Source of the DNA: Streptomyces fildesensis
GTDB taxonomy: Bacteria > Actinomycetota > Actinomycetes > Streptomycetales > Streptomycetaceae
Assembly (NCBI RefSeq): GCF_016107395.1
Contig: NZ_JAAIKO010000003.1
Coordinates: 186,001-250,000 of the forward strand
DNA: 64,000 nucleotides
Direction of reading: 5' to 3'
Under the pieces are notes generated by a model, which made no database searches, had not been told where the DNA came from, and worked only from the letters and a program-made list of their open reading frames with translations. Positions 31,757-40,631 of this stretch are shown in pieces. The position numbers and the translations under genes are program-made. Numbering within the stretch: the stretch's first letter is position 1; every line of letters starts with the position of its first letter.

Positions 31757-33265
31757 CTACTGCTGGGTGCCGCACTGCGGGGCCAGCTTCTGTTCGTCGG
31801 GCGAGAGGGTGGGGCCAGTGGGGCCAGGTGTCGGGACGGTGCCGGTCGGCTTGTTCAGCTTGTCCTGAGCCGCCTTCGCGGCGGCCTTGGCCTTCGCGGC
31901 GTTGGTCTTGCTCGTTTCGACCTTCTTGCAGACGTCGGCCTGCTTGGCCAGCTCGTCGGCCTTGTCGGTGGCCTGGCCGAGGCTGCTCAGCGCGATCGTG
32001 GCCTCGACCTGGTCGCGCTGGTAGGCCGGCAGGTACTTGAGTTCGATCTCGGGGCGGTCCTGATGGACCTTCGACAGGCTGATCCACGCCAGCTTCTGGT
32101 CGATGCCCTGGTAGACGGCGACGTGCTGGTCCTTGGCGCCGACGTAGTACTGGGTCTGCGTCCAGCGGTAGCCGGCGTACAGGCCGCCGCCGATGACGCC
32201 GAGGATGACGACCAGGATCACCGAGCGCTTCAGCCACTTGCGCTTCTTGACCGGCTTGTCGAGGTCCGCGTCGTCGAACGAGCCGAAGGAGCCCATCGGC
32301 GCCGCGCCGGCCATCGTCGGATCGCCGCTGCCGGGCGGGCCGAAGGAGCCCGCGGGGCCCGTCTGCTGCGGCGGGGGCGTGCGGCCCAGCTCCGAGGCGC
32401 GGCCGGCCGGGGTCTGCAGATGCCGCGGGTCGGAGAGCGGCAGCTGGCTGTCGGCGACGGCGCCCACGACCACCGGGGTGTCGTTCAGTTGTCCGGCCAG
32501 CGTGTCGCTGTCGTCCACGTCCAGGACGTCGGCGACGATGCAGGTGATGTTGTCGGGGCCGCCACCGCGCAGCGCGAGCTGGATCAGCTCCTGCACGGTC
32601 TCGTTGGGTGCCTGGTACCCCGCGAGGGTGTCCTCGAGCGTCTGGTGGCTGACGACACCCGAGAGCCCGTCGGAGCAGATCAGATACCGGTCGCCGACCC
32701 GCACCTCGCGGATCGACAGGTCCGGCTCCACGTGCTCGCCACTGCCCAGCGCGCGCATCAGCAGGGAGCGCTGCGGGTGGGTGGTGGCCTCCTCCTCGGT
32801 GATCCGGCCCTCGTCGACGAGCCGCTGCACCCAGGTGTGGTCCTGCGTGATCTGCGTGAGCAGACCGTCGCGGAGCAGGTACGCGCGGGAGTCGCCGACG
32901 TGGACGAGACCGAGCCGCTGCCCGGTCCACAGCAGAGCGGTGAGCGTGGTGCCCATGCCCTCCAGCTGTGGGTCCTCCTCGACCATGACGCGCAGCTGGT
33001 CGTTGGCGCGCCGCACGGCGGTGCCGAGCGACGTCAGGATGTCGGAACCGGGAATGTCGTCGTCGAGCGTGACGATGGTGGAGATCACCTCGGACGAGGC
33101 GACCTCACCGGCCGCCTGGCCGCCCATGCCGTCGGCGATCGCGAGCAGGCGCGGACCGGCATAGCCGGAGTCCTCGTTGCCCTCCCGGATCATGCCCTTG
33201 TGCGAACCGGCGGCGAAACGCAGGCTCAGAGTCATGCGCACCTCGCCCGTCGGCTCCGGGTACAT
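31757..33265 (-). CDS. pstP: PP2C-type Ser/Thr phosphatase PstP
   Basis: A protein of about 502 aa. The cytosolic PP2C domain (10-240) has metal-binding motifs REGNEDSGYAG, IADGMGG, GDSRAYLLRDG, ICSDGLSGVV and GGPDNIT. A Pro/Gly-rich linker, one transmembrane helix (SVILVVILGVIGGGLYAGYRW) and an extracellular domain rich in Lys/Ala follow. It reverses phosphorylation by PknB and partners. ATG 33265 (MYPEPTGEVRM) fits the family start better than GTG 33280. It lies between fhaB and rodA. Confidence 0.95.
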   Translation of the reverse strand: MYPEPTGEVRMTLSLRFAAGSHKGMIREGNEDSGYAGPRLLAIADGMGGQAAGEVASSEVISTIVTLDDDIPGSDILTSLGTAVRRANDQLRVMVEEDPQLEGMGTTLTALLWTGQRLGLVHVGDSRAYLLRDGLLTQITQDHTWVQRLVDEGRITEEEATTHPQRSLLMRALGSGEHVEPDLSIREVRVGDRYLICSDGLSGVVSHQTLEDTLAGYQAPNETVQELIQLALRGGGPDNITCIVADVLDVDDSDTLAGQLNDTPVVVGAVADSQLPLSDPRHLQTPAGRASELGRTPPPQQTGPAGSFGPPGSGDPTMAGAAPMGSFGSFDDADLDKPVKKRKWLKRSVILVVILGVIGGGLYAGYRWTQTQYYVGAKDQHVAVYQGIDQKLAWISLSKVHQDRPEIELKYLPAYQRDQVEATIALSSLGQATDKADELAKQADVCKKVETSKTNAAKAKAAAKAAQDKLNKPTGTVPTPGPTGPTLSPDEQKLAPQCGTQQ

Positions 33266-33316
33266 CCGCACGCTGCCCACCCTCTCGCTCGCTGGCTCCG
33301 CTCGCCCATTGTGCGA

Positions 33317-33832
33317 CTACTTCCGCAGCTCGATGACGGTCTTCCCGATGCGGATCGGCGCGCCGATCGGCACCGGGGTCGGCGTGGTCAGCCGATTCCG
33401 GTCCAGATAAGTGCCGTTGGTGGATCCGAGGTCCTCGACGATCCACTGGCCGTCCCGGTCCGGGTAGATCCTGGCATGCCGACTGGACGCGTAGTCGTCG
33501 TCGAGCACGATTGTTGAGTCGTGCGCCCGGCCGAGCGTGATGGTCTGGCCCTGCAACGCGACCGTGGTACCCGTCAGCGAGCCCTCGGCGACGACCAGCT
33601 TGGTCGGGGCGCCACGGCGCTGTCGGTTGTTCTGCGGCTGTTGCCGCTGGTTCTGCGCCTGTTGTTGGCGCTGCTGCGGCGGGCGGGACTGGTCGGCCCC
33701 GCGCCGTGCCGCGCGCTGGGTCACCCGGGTCCCGAACAGGTCACTTCTGATGACCTGTACCGCGACGATGACGAACAGCCACAGTACGGCGAGGAAACCC
33801 AACCGCATGACCGTCAGGGTCAGCTCTGACAT
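33317..33832 (-). CDS. fhaB: FHA domain protein FhaB (FipA-like)
   Basis: A 171-aa protein. An N-terminal transmembrane helix (VMRLGFLAVLWLFVIVAVQVI) is followed by a Gln/Arg-rich linker (QQRQQQAQNQRQQPQNNRQR) and a forkhead-associated domain with ITLGRAHDSTIVL, SSRHARIY and LGSTNGTYL, which binds phosphothreonine. In mycobacteria FipA/FhaB links PknA/PknB signalling to FtsZ and FtsQ at the septum. ATG 33832 starts 10 bp after the fhaA stop. The glutamine-rich linker is encoded by a CTG/TTG repeat-like stretch around 33600-33680. Confidence 0.95.
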   Translation of the reverse strand: MSELTLTVMRLGFLAVLWLFVIVAVQVIRSDLFGTRVTQRAARRGADQSRPPQQRQQQAQNQRQQPQNNRQRRGAPTKLVVAEGSLTGTTVALQGQTITLGRAHDSTIVLDDDYASSRHARIYPDRDGQWIVEDLGSTNGTYLDRNRLTTPTPVPIGAPIRIGKTVIELRK

Positions 33833-33842
33833 TGCCCCCGCT

Positions 33843-34703
33843 TCACCCTTCGGCTTGCCGGTACACGATGGTGGTGCTCCCGACGACGATGCGAGAGCCG
33901 TCGCGGAGCGTAGCGCGCTGGGTGTGCTGCCCGTCCACCACAATGCCGTTTGTTGATCCGAGGTCTTGGACCACGGAAGGCGATCCGACCCTGATTTCGC
34001 AGTGCCGGCGCGAGACGCCGGGGTCGTCGACCCTGACATCAGCCTCGGTGCTGCGGCCGAGAACGAGCGTCGGCCGGGAAATCTGGTGCCGGTTGCCGTT
34101 GATCTCGATCCAGCGCCGCACCGCGCCGCCGCCGGGACCGCCCGAGGGCGATCCGGCGCCGGGCAGCCGCGTCACGGGTGCCGGTCCGCCGGCACGTCCG
34201 CCCGGAGGCGGTCCCGCCGGCATCGGGGGCGGTCCCGAGGGACGATACGGCGCCGCGGTGCGCGGCGGCTCGTGCCGCTGCATCGGCTGCGGCTGCTGTT
34301 GCTGGTGGGGCTGCGGTTGCTGGGACTCGCTGGACGCGAGCGTGCGGCTGCGCACCCGGTACAGGCCGGTGTCGAGGTCGTCGGCCTTCTCCAGGTGGAC
34401 CTTGATGCCGCCCATGAAGGTGTAGCGCTGCTGCTTGGCGTAGTCCTTCACCATGCCGGCGAGTTCCTCGCCGAGCTGCACGGAGTACGGACTGAGTCGC
34501 TCGAAGTCGGGCGTGCTCAGCTCGACGATGAAGTCGTTGGGCACCACAGTGCGGTCGCGGTTCCAGATCGTGGCGTTGTTGTCGCACTCACGCTGGAGCG
34601 CGCCCGCGATCTCGACCGGTTGGACCTCGCTCTTGAACACCTTGGCGAAGGTGCCGTTCACAAAGCCCTCGAGACGCTGCTCGAAGCGCTTCATTACTCC
34701 CAT
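33843..34703 (-). CDS. fhaA: FHA domain protein FhaA with DUF3662 domain
   Basis: A 286-aa protein. The N-terminal DUF3662 domain (1-120) begins GVMKRFEQRLEGFVNGTFAKVF. A Gln/Pro-rich linker (about 125-185) and a C-terminal FHA domain with LVLGRSTEADVRV, VSRRHCEI and LGSTNGIVVDG follow. FhaA binds phosphorylated partners such as the MviN pseudokinase region in mycobacteria, regulating late peptidoglycan synthesis. ATG 34703 has a strong GGAGG upstream. It is the first gene of the operon fhaA-fhaB-pstP-rodA-pbpA-pknB, whose promoter should lie in 34704-34800. Confidence 0.95.
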   Translation of the reverse strand: MGVMKRFEQRLEGFVNGTFAKVFKSEVQPVEIAGALQRECDNNATIWNRDRTVVPNDFIVELSTPDFERLSPYSVQLGEELAGMVKDYAKQQRYTFMGGIKVHLEKADDLDTGLYRVRSRTLASSESQQPQPHQQQQPQPMQRHEPPRTAAPYRPSGPPPMPAGPPPGGRAGGPAPVTRLPGAGSPSGGPGGGAVRRWIEINGNRHQISRPTLVLGRSTEADVRVDDPGVSRRHCEIRVGSPSVVQDLGSTNGIVVDGQHTQRATLRDGSRIVVGSTTIVYRQAEG

Positions 34704-35117
34704 GGGGCACCTCCCTCCTCGGGCTCTTCCGATACTGCTTACTGATCGTATCCACGCGCCGGGAAAACGGCTGGTTCCCCGATCCCGTGGGACGGAGCAG
34801 TGTCAACCCTCACACGGTCCACTCGGATGGTAGATGCGGCTCCTGTCCAGTGTCCCGCAACCGGGGGCGCGGCCGTACAGCGCGGTGCTCTCCGGACAAC
34901 CCTGCCCGGTGGGAGCCGGGGTACACGGCGCGGACGCCTTCGGAGCCCGACACCCGGACGGGCTCCGGCCCCGGGCCGTGTCCGCCCCGGTGGGCGGGCG
35001 GAAACGGGTGTGATTCCACCCCTGCCGCCGTGCTAATCTTCTCGAGTCGGAAGGCGCTCCCGCACTGCCCGGACCACGGTCCGGAGAGTGAAGGAGCATC
35101 GACCGGCGCCACTTATT
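34704..35117. other. Intergenic: fhaA promoter and tRNA-Leu leader
   Basis: No gene in 414 bp. The left part should hold the fhaA operon promoter. On the plus strand, CTAATCTT near 35032 is a candidate -10 box for the tRNA, giving an ~80-nt leader. The middle is GC-rich with no conspicuous repeat. Confidence 0.5.
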
Positions 35118-35200
35118 GCGCGAGTGGCGGAACGGCAGACGCGCTGGCTTCAGGTGCCAGTGTCCTTCGGGACGTGGGGGTTCAAATCCCCCCTCGCGCA
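35118..35200 (+). tRNA. tRNA-Leu(CAG)
   Basis: An 83-nt class II tRNA. Acceptor GCGCGAG (35118-35124) pairs with CTCGCGC (35193-35199), discriminator A. The anticodon stem-loop is CTGGC-TTCAGGT-GCCAG with anticodon CAG at 35151-35153. A long variable arm (TGTCCTTCGGGACG) and a T-arm GGGGG-TTCAAAT-CCCCC follow. CA follows the discriminator, so CCA is not fully encoded. Confidence 0.97.
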
Positions 35201-35217
35201 CAGAGTAGAACCGTTGA

Positions 35218-35262
35218 ACGGTCTCTCCGGAGTGACGAAAGTCGCTCGGAGGGGCCGTTTTT
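35218..35262 (+). terminator. tRNA-Leu terminator
   Basis: An imperfect stem (ACGGTCTCTCCGGAGTGAC with GTCGCTCGGAGGGGCCGT) around a GAAA loop, followed by TTTTTC. This is a textbook intrinsic terminator and one of the few in the window with a T-run. Confidence 0.9.
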
Positions 35263-35363
35263 CGTTGTCCGGGTGGTTCGGTGTCCTGTGCTCCGGCCGG
35301 TGTGCGGCGGGTCGGTGTGATGTGCGGCACTTGTTCGTGCCGCACATCACCGTCGGCGGGTCG

Positions 35364-36167
35364 TCAGATGGTGTCGAAGTCGCCGTGGCGGCCGAGGCCG
35401 GAGGTGAAGCGGTGGGCGCCTTCGGTGATTCCGGCGAGGGCGGCGGAGGCGTTGTGGAGTTCTTGGCGGAGGGCTTCGGGTTCGGGGAGGCCGGCTTGGG
35501 TGCGGGTGGACTCTCGGTCGGCGCGCATGCAGGCGGCGGGGTAGCGGGCGATGTCGGCGGCGAGTTCGCGGGCGGCCCGCAGGGCTTCGCCGGGGGGTAC
35601 CAGGCGGTTGACGAGGCCGATGGCGTGGGCCTCGGGGGCGGGTACCGGGCGGCCGGTGAGGATCAGGTCCGTCGCCCGGCTCTCGCCGATGAGGCGGGGC
35701 AGCCGGACGGTGCCGCCGTCGATCAGCGGAACGCCCCAGCGGCGGCAGAAGACGCCGAGGATGGCGTCCTCCTCGGCGACCCGCAGATCGCACCACAGGG
35801 CGAGTTCCAGTCCGCCCGCGACGGCGTGGCCGCTGATCGCGGCGATGACGGGTTTGGAGAGCCGCAGCCGGGTGGGTCCCATCGGGCCGTCGCCGTCCTC
35901 GGCGACCCGGTTGCCGCGGGCGGTGCCGACGGCCTTGAGGTCCGCGCCGGCGCAGAACGTGCCGCCCCGGCCCCACAGGACGGCGACGGCGGCGTCGGGG
36001 TCGGCGTCGAAGTCCCGGAAGGCTGCGGCGAGGGCGGCGGCGGTGGGGCCGTCGACGGCGTTGCGCGCCCCGGGGCGGTTCAGGACGACGGTGGTGACGG
36101 GGCCGTCGCGCTCGACCTGGACCGGGGCGTCGGCGGGGTCTTCCGGCGCGTCGTCGGGGGCGGTCAC
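35364..36167 (-). CDS. Enoyl-CoA hydratase/isomerase family protein
   Basis: A 267-aa crotonase-fold protein. The oxyanion-hole segments are FCAGADLKAV and GHAVAGGLELALWCDLRVA; the glutamate normally found near the second catalytic position is replaced in a RRWGVPLIDGGTVRLPRLIG context, typical of non-canonical EchA paralogues. It probably acts on an acyl-CoA, but the substrate and exact reaction are uncertain. GTG 36167 overlaps the upstream acyl-CoA dehydrogenase stop as GTGA, so the two form an operon with the TetR gene. The much longer open frame to 37544 is an antiframe of the dehydrogenase. Confidence 0.9.
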   Translation of the reverse strand: MTAPDDAPEDPADAPVQVERDGPVTTVVLNRPGARNAVDGPTAAALAAAFRDFDADPDAAVAVLWGRGGTFCAGADLKAVGTARGNRVAEDGDGPMGPTRLRLSKPVIAAISGHAVAGGLELALWCDLRVAEEDAILGVFCRRWGVPLIDGGTVRLPRLIGESRATDLILTGRPVPAPEAHAIGLVNRLVPPGEALRAARELAADIARYPAACMRADRESTRTQAGLPEPEALRQELHNASAALAGITEGAHRFTSGLGRHGDFDTI

Positions 36168-37798
36168 AGGAGGTGGCGGGCGCGGTCGATGAGGGGTGCG
36201 GTGTCGGTGCCGGCGGGGAGGGTGCCGAAGGCGCGGCCGTGGTCGCCGCCGAGCCGGGAGGCGCAGAAGGCGTCGGCCGCGGGGCTGCCGTACCGGACGA
36301 GCAGCGAGCCCTGCAGGACCAGCGCCATCGACTCCACGATGCGGCGGGTGCGGAATTCGAGGTCGGTGAGGTCGCCGAGCTCCTTCTTGAGCTCCGCCAC
36401 GGACGCGTCCAGCCGCCGGTCGGCGCCCGCCGCCAGGTCGATCTCGGCGAAGAACGCCTCGACGGAGTCGGGCTGACGGGCCATCGCGCGCAGTGCGTCG
36501 AGCGCGGAGACGTTGCCCGAGCCCTCCCAGACCGACAGCAGCGGTGCCTCGCGGTAGAGGCGGGGCATGCCCGATTCCTCGATGTAGCCGTTGCCGCCGA
36601 GGCATTCGAGGGCTTCCGCGGCGTGCACAGGGCCGCGTTTGCACACCCAGTACTTGGTGACGGCGAGCGCCAGCCGGCGGAAGGACTCCTCGGCGGCGTC
36701 GCCGCGCGCCGCGCGGTCGGTGGCGCCGGCCAGCCGGAACGCCACGGTGGTGGCGGCCTCGGACTCGACGGCGAGGTCCGACAGGACGTTGCGCATCAGC
36801 GGCTGGTCGATGAGCGGGGCACCGAACGCCGAGCGGTGCGCGGTGTGGTGGACGGCCCGGATCAGCCCGGCACGCATGGCGGTGGCGGTGCCCAGGACGC
36901 AGTCCAGACGGGTCAGGTTGACCATGTCGATGATGGTGCGGACCCCGCGGCCCTCCTCGCCGACGAGATACCCGAGGGCGCCGTCGTACTCGATCTCGGC
37001 GGAGGCGTTGGAGCGGTTGCCGAGCTTGTCCTTGAGGCGCTGCAGCTGGATGCGGTTGCGGGTGCCGTCGGGGAGGACGCGCGGCAGCAGGAAGCAGGAG
37101 AGGCCGCCGGGGGCCTGCGCGAGGGTCAGGAACAGGTCCGACATGGGCGCGGACGTGAACCACTTGTGGCCGGTCAGCGTGTACGTGCCGGCCTCGCCAC
37201 CGGCCGGAACGGCCCGGGTGGTGTTGCTGCGGACGTCCGAGCCGCCCTGCTTCTCGGTCATCGACATACCGGCGATGAGACCGCGCTTGCCGGCCGGGGC
37301 GCGGAGCCCGAAGTCGTACTCGCGGGCGGCGAGCAGCGGCTCGTACGCGGCGGCGAGCGCGGGGTTGGCGCGCAGGGCGGGGACGACGGCGTACGTCATG
37401 GAGACCGGGCAGATGTGGCCGGCTTCGACCTGGCCCCAGACGTAGAGCTTGGCGGCGCGGGCGACATGGGCGCCGGGCCGGTCGTCGCGCCAGGGGGCCG
37501 CGTGCAGGCCGTGGCTGACGGCGGTGTCCATCAGTTCGTGCCACGCGGGGTGGAACTCGACCTCGTCGATGCGGTTGCCGTACCGGTCGTGGGTGCGCAG
37601 CACCGGTTCGTTCTCGTTGGCCAACCGGCCCAATTCCTGGGCGTGTTCGGTGCCGGCGAGCGTTCCCAGGGTGTGCAGCGAGTCCTCGGACCAGCCGGCG
37701 CCCTGGCGGTGCAGGCCCTCGATGAGGGTGGCGTCGGCGGCGACATCGTGGCCGGTCAGGGGCGGTGCTTGGTTGGTGACCTCATGAGTCTGCGGCAT
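36164..37798 (-). CDS. AidB-like acyl-CoA dehydrogenase family protein
   Basis: A 544-aa flavoprotein resembling E. coli AidB in length and layout. The N-terminus THEVTNQAPPLTGHDVAADA is the AidB start motif. The FAD-binding segment MSMTEKQGGSDVRSNTT, YTLTGHKWFTSAPMSD and a C-terminal ECLGGNGYIEESGMPRLYREAPLLSVWEGSGNV region complete the acyl-CoA dehydrogenase fold. AidB is induced in the adaptive response to alkylation and binds DNA, but many homologues are metabolic. The ribosome site GGGAGGACGC precedes ATG 37798. It overlaps the 3' end of the TetR gene by 17 nt and the enoyl-CoA hydratase start, so all three are co-transcribed. Confidence 0.9.
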   Translation of the reverse strand: MPQTHEVTNQAPPLTGHDVAADATLIEGLHRQGAGWSEDSLHTLGTLAGTEHAQELGRLANENEPVLRTHDRYGNRIDEVEFHPAWHELMDTAVSHGLHAAPWRDDRPGAHVARAAKLYVWGQVEAGHICPVSMTYAVVPALRANPALAAAYEPLLAAREYDFGLRAPAGKRGLIAGMSMTEKQGGSDVRSNTTRAVPAGGEAGTYTLTGHKWFTSAPMSDLFLTLAQAPGGLSCFLLPRVLPDGTRNRIQLQRLKDKLGNRSNASAEIEYDGALGYLVGEEGRGVRTIIDMVNLTRLDCVLGTATAMRAGLIRAVHHTAHRSAFGAPLIDQPLMRNVLSDLAVESEAATTVAFRLAGATDRAARGDAAEESFRRLALAVTKYWVCKRGPVHAAEALECLGGNGYIEESGMPRLYREAPLLSVWEGSGNVSALDALRAMARQPDSVEAFFAEIDLAAGADRRLDASVAELKKELGDLTDLEFRTRRIVESMALVLQGSLLVRYGSPAADAFCASRLGGDHGRAFGTLPAGTDTAPLIDRARHLL

Positions 37799-38393
37799 TG
37801 CGTCCTCCCAGAGCGCGTAGGGCGAAGGAGACGAGGGCGGGGATCAGGTCGTCGGGTGCGCCGCCGTCGGCGAGCGGCCCCACGAGGGCTTCTCCGACGG
37901 CCCCCACCAGGGCGGCGGCGGTGAGCTGGGGGTCCTGGGCCGGCAGTCGTCCGGAGGCGACGCCGGCGGCGATCTGTTCCGCGATCACATCGCGGAACGC
38001 GCGGCGGAAGACGAGCCGTTCGGCGTCGACGGCGGCGTCGACCGGCTCGGCGAGCAGGGCGTAGGCCAGCCGCGGTGACTTCAGGGCCCGTCCGGCGAAG
38101 GTCTCGATGATCGCGGCGACCCGGTCGGGCAGGTCGGCGGGCCGGTTGGCGGCGGCCCGGACGGCCTCGACCTCCCGGCTGCAGACCACCCGGAACAGCT
38201 CCGCGACGAGCTCGGCCTTGCTGGGGAACGAGCGGTACACGCTGCCGGCCGCGATACCCGCCCGTTCGGCGACCGCGGCCACCGAGCAGGCGGCGTATCC
38301 GCGTTCGGCGAGCAGCTCGACCGCTCCGTGGAGTACGGCGTCGCGCTGGGCGTCGAGGCGCGCCTGGATGGTGGGGGTCCTGCGGTAGGGCAT
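37782..38393 (-). CDS. TetR/AcrR family transcriptional regulator
   Basis: A 203-aa protein with an N-terminal TetR HTH (VLHGAVELLAERGYAACSVAAVAERAGIAAGSVYRSFPSKAEL, about residues 18-60) and a helical ligand-binding domain. It leads an operon with the AidB-like dehydrogenase and enoyl-CoA hydratase, so it probably represses them and senses an acyl-CoA or related ligand. ATG 38393 (MPYRRTPTIQ) is the natural family start. No clear palindrome is obvious in the 66-bp gap upstream. Confidence 0.93.
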   Translation of the reverse strand: MPYRRTPTIQARLDAQRDAVLHGAVELLAERGYAACSVAAVAERAGIAAGSVYRSFPSKAELVAELFRVVCSREVEAVRAAANRPADLPDRVAAIIETFAGRALKSPRLAYALLAEPVDAAVDAERLVFRRAFRDVIAEQIAAGVASGRLPAQDPQLTAAALVGAVGEALVGPLADGGAPDDLIPALVSFALRALGGRNAADS

Positions 38394-38459
38394 GCGTAGA
38401 AGTGAAGCAGTGATTCAGTTCTTCATCAAGACCCGGTCCTGGCTGCCACGGGGGCTCCC

Positions 38460-39182
38460 TCAGGGCTTCTTCGGGGTGAAGAGCGCGGTGGCCAGGGCCA
38501 GTCCGAGGACGGCTCCGGTCAGCTGGGCGGCGATGAAGCCGGGCAGTGATCCGGGGGCGATGCCGGTGAATGTGTCGCTGAAGGAGCGGCCGACGGTGGC
38601 GGCGGGGTTGGCGAACGAGCTGGAGGAGGTGAACCAGCAGGCGGCGCCGATATAGGTCGCGACGGCGACGGGTGCCAGCTGCGTACGGCCGCTGCGGACC
38701 AGGCCGGTGACGAGCAGGACGAGTCCGGTGGTGGCGACGACTTCGCCCAGCAGCAGATGCCCGGCCGACAGGTCGTGGGTGGACCAGCTGATCAGCGGGC
38801 GGTCGAACATGGCGTCCGCGAGCACCGATCCGGCGATGGCGCCGGTGGTCTGCGCGAGGACGTAGAGGGCCACGGTCCGGGCGCCGTACGCGGTCGGGCC
38901 GCCGCGTGCGGTCCACCAGTCGGCGAGGGTGACCACGGGGTTGAGATGCGCGCCGGAGACCGGGGCGAGGAGGGTGATCAGCACCCAGAGTCCCAGGGCG
39001 GTGGCCAGCACATTGGCCAGCAGCTGCACCCCGACGTCGTGGCTGAGGCGGGTGGCCTGGATGCCGGAGCCGACCACGACGGCCACCAGGGCGGCGGTGC
39101 CGACCAGTTCGGCGGCGGCTTTCCTGAGCGGCGGGACAGCTGGCGGGGTGGCTTCCCGCGCCGGCACGGCCTGTGTCTGCAT
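38460..39182 (-). CDS. MIP/aquaporin family channel protein
   Basis: About 240 aa with six transmembrane helices and the two half-helix motifs HLNPVVTL (NPV instead of the canonical NPA) and FANPAATVGR (NPA, with the following arginine of the selectivity filter). The asymmetric first motif is seen in aquaglyceroporin-like channels that pass metalloids or small neutral solutes, so arsenite or glycerol is as likely as water. ATG 39182 is preferred to the upstream ATG 39254, because the stretch between holds an AT-rich operator-like sequence at 39203-39233 rather than coding sequence. It appears monocistronic. Confidence 0.88.
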   Translation of the reverse strand: MQTQAVPAREATPPAVPPLRKAAAELVGTAALVAVVVGSGIQATRLSHDVGVQLLANVLATALGLWVLITLLAPVSGAHLNPVVTLADWWTARGGPTAYGARTVALYVLAQTTGAIAGSVLADAMFDRPLISWSTHDLSAGHLLLGEVVATTGLVLLVTGLVRSGRTQLAPVAVATYIGAACWFTSSSSFANPAATVGRSFSDTFTGIAPGSLPGFIAAQLTGAVLGLALATALFTPKKP

Positions 39183-39202
39183 ACCCAGATTCTGCGGCCT
39201 AT

Positions 39203-39233
39203 TTCGGAATATTGTTTCCGTATCTTGGAAATG
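39203..39233. promoter_or_regulatory. AT-rich operator/promoter of the aquaporin gene
   Basis: It contains interleaved dyads GGAATATTGTTTCC and TTTCC-N7-GGAAA (read on the minus strand), strikingly AT-rich for this genome. It is a plausible metal- or stress-responsive operator, but no matching regulator gene is adjacent. Confidence 0.45.
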
Positions 39234-39275
39234 AGACAGGTTCGGTATCGCCATCGGCCGGTTCCAGAGGGCCGC

Positions 39276-40625
39276 TCACTGGTCGGGAAGCCAGTTGCCA
39301 TGGAATCCGTAGGGCACCCGCTGGGGCAGGTGGATGGTCGCGACCGGCGGGGCGGCGAGGTGCTCGGCGTCCAGAATCACCAGGTCACTGGTACCGGTGC
39401 CGGCGTCGTACACATAGGTGAGCAGCCAGCCGGGGCCGCCCGCGAGGTCGTCCACCGGGGCGAAGGCGGCTTCGCCGGGGGTGCGGCCGGGCGCGAACTC
39501 ATGGCTGGTGACGCCGCCGGTCCGCAGGTCGTAGCGGACCAGGGCGCCGGCCACCGGCCCGCGTCCCAGACCCTCGGCCGTGGTGACATGGCCGAACCGG
39601 GCCGGCTGTCCGGCGAGCCGGTCGTCGACCCGGGGGAACTCGCACGGCCGGTCGTCGATCTGCTCCTCGGCGACGGTGCCCGTCACGAGGTCCAGCGTCC
39701 AGCGCCACAAGGTGGCGGGCCGGTGGACCAGATCCGGCGCGTAGTGGTGCGGATAGCGCGTGACGTGCAGGACGATCCGGTCACCGTCGCCCTCGTCGTA
39801 CGCGTTGAGCCCGTGGAAGACGTAGCAGGGGTCGATCGGGAACCAGCGGACGACGCCGTACGGATCGTCCCTGCGCAGCACGCCGAGCCGGGCGCCGTAG
39901 GCCGGGTCCCACTGGTACGGCATGCCGCCGCCGGGGCGCATGGCCTCCTGGAGGTTGAAGACCACGGGCAGATCCATGAACACCACGTGGGAGGCGGTGA
40001 GATGGAAGTCGTGCATCATCGTGTGCGCCGGGACGTCCACGGGGCGGCTGACGACCAACTCGCCGGAGGCGTCGGCCCGGTGGTACGTGAGGTACGGCGC
40101 GGTGAGCCCGCCGTAACCGAAGAAGTGCAGCTCCCCGGTGGTCGGGCAGGTCTTGGGGTGGGCGGTCATCGGGGTCTCGAGCCGGCCGCCGAAGTCGTGC
40201 GGTCCGACGGTCTCCAGCTCATGCCCCGGGCGGCAGTCGATCTCGTACGGGAACGAGGCCTCGACCAGGGCGAGGGTGCGGCCCGCGTGCCGGACGATGT
40301 GGGTGTTGGCGGGGCCGGCCGTGAGATCCAGATTGCCCTGGTCGTCATAGATCCGGGCGCCGTGGGTGAAGGTCGAGGTACGGACCCAGCGGTTGCGGTA
40401 CGAGGTGGCGCGGCCGCCTTCCAGACGGACGCCGTGCACCATCCCGGCGCCGAAGAACCAGTGCGGGGAGGCGGCGTCCTGCGGGTTGGGGCCGTTGCGC
40501 AAGTACCAGCCGGTCAGCTCGGGTGGGATCGATCCGGTGACCGGCAGGTCGTAGGCGGTCAGTTCCTCCGCGACGGGGGCGAAGTTGCCGGACAGGTGCG
40601 GGGCGACGGCGGGCTGCTGGGTCAT
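39276..40625 (-). CDS. Carotenoid oxygenase (retinal pigment epithelial membrane protein family)
   Basis: A 449-aa seven-bladed beta-propeller non-haem iron dioxygenase. The four iron-ligand histidines are visible in TAHPKTCP, MMHDFHLT, YVFHGLNAYDE and GFHGNWLP at the extreme C-terminus, and the family start motif WYLRNGPNPQ is present. These enzymes cleave carotenoids, apocarotenoids or stilbene-type alkenes with O2. No carotenoid synthesis genes are in the window, so a lignostilbene-like substrate is possible. It is co-transcribed with the downstream-lying membrane-protein gene at 40632, which precedes it by 6 bp, and is divergent from PadR. Confidence 0.93.
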   Translation of the reverse strand: MTQQPAVAPHLSGNFAPVAEELTAYDLPVTGSIPPELTGWYLRNGPNPQDAASPHWFFGAGMVHGVRLEGGRATSYRNRWVRTSTFTHGARIYDDQGNLDLTAGPANTHIVRHAGRTLALVEASFPYEIDCRPGHELETVGPHDFGGRLETPMTAHPKTCPTTGELHFFGYGGLTAPYLTYHRADASGELVVSRPVDVPAHTMMHDFHLTASHVVFMDLPVVFNLQEAMRPGGGMPYQWDPAYGARLGVLRRDDPYGVVRWFPIDPCYVFHGLNAYDEGDGDRIVLHVTRYPHHYAPDLVHRPATLWRWTLDLVTGTVAEEQIDDRPCEFPRVDDRLAGQPARFGHVTTAEGLGRGPVAGALVRYDLRTGGVTSHEFAPGRTPGEAAFAPVDDLAGGPGWLLTYVYDAGTGTSDLVILDAEHLAAPPVATIHLPQRVPYGFHGNWLPDQ

Positions 40626-40631
40626 GCGGGG

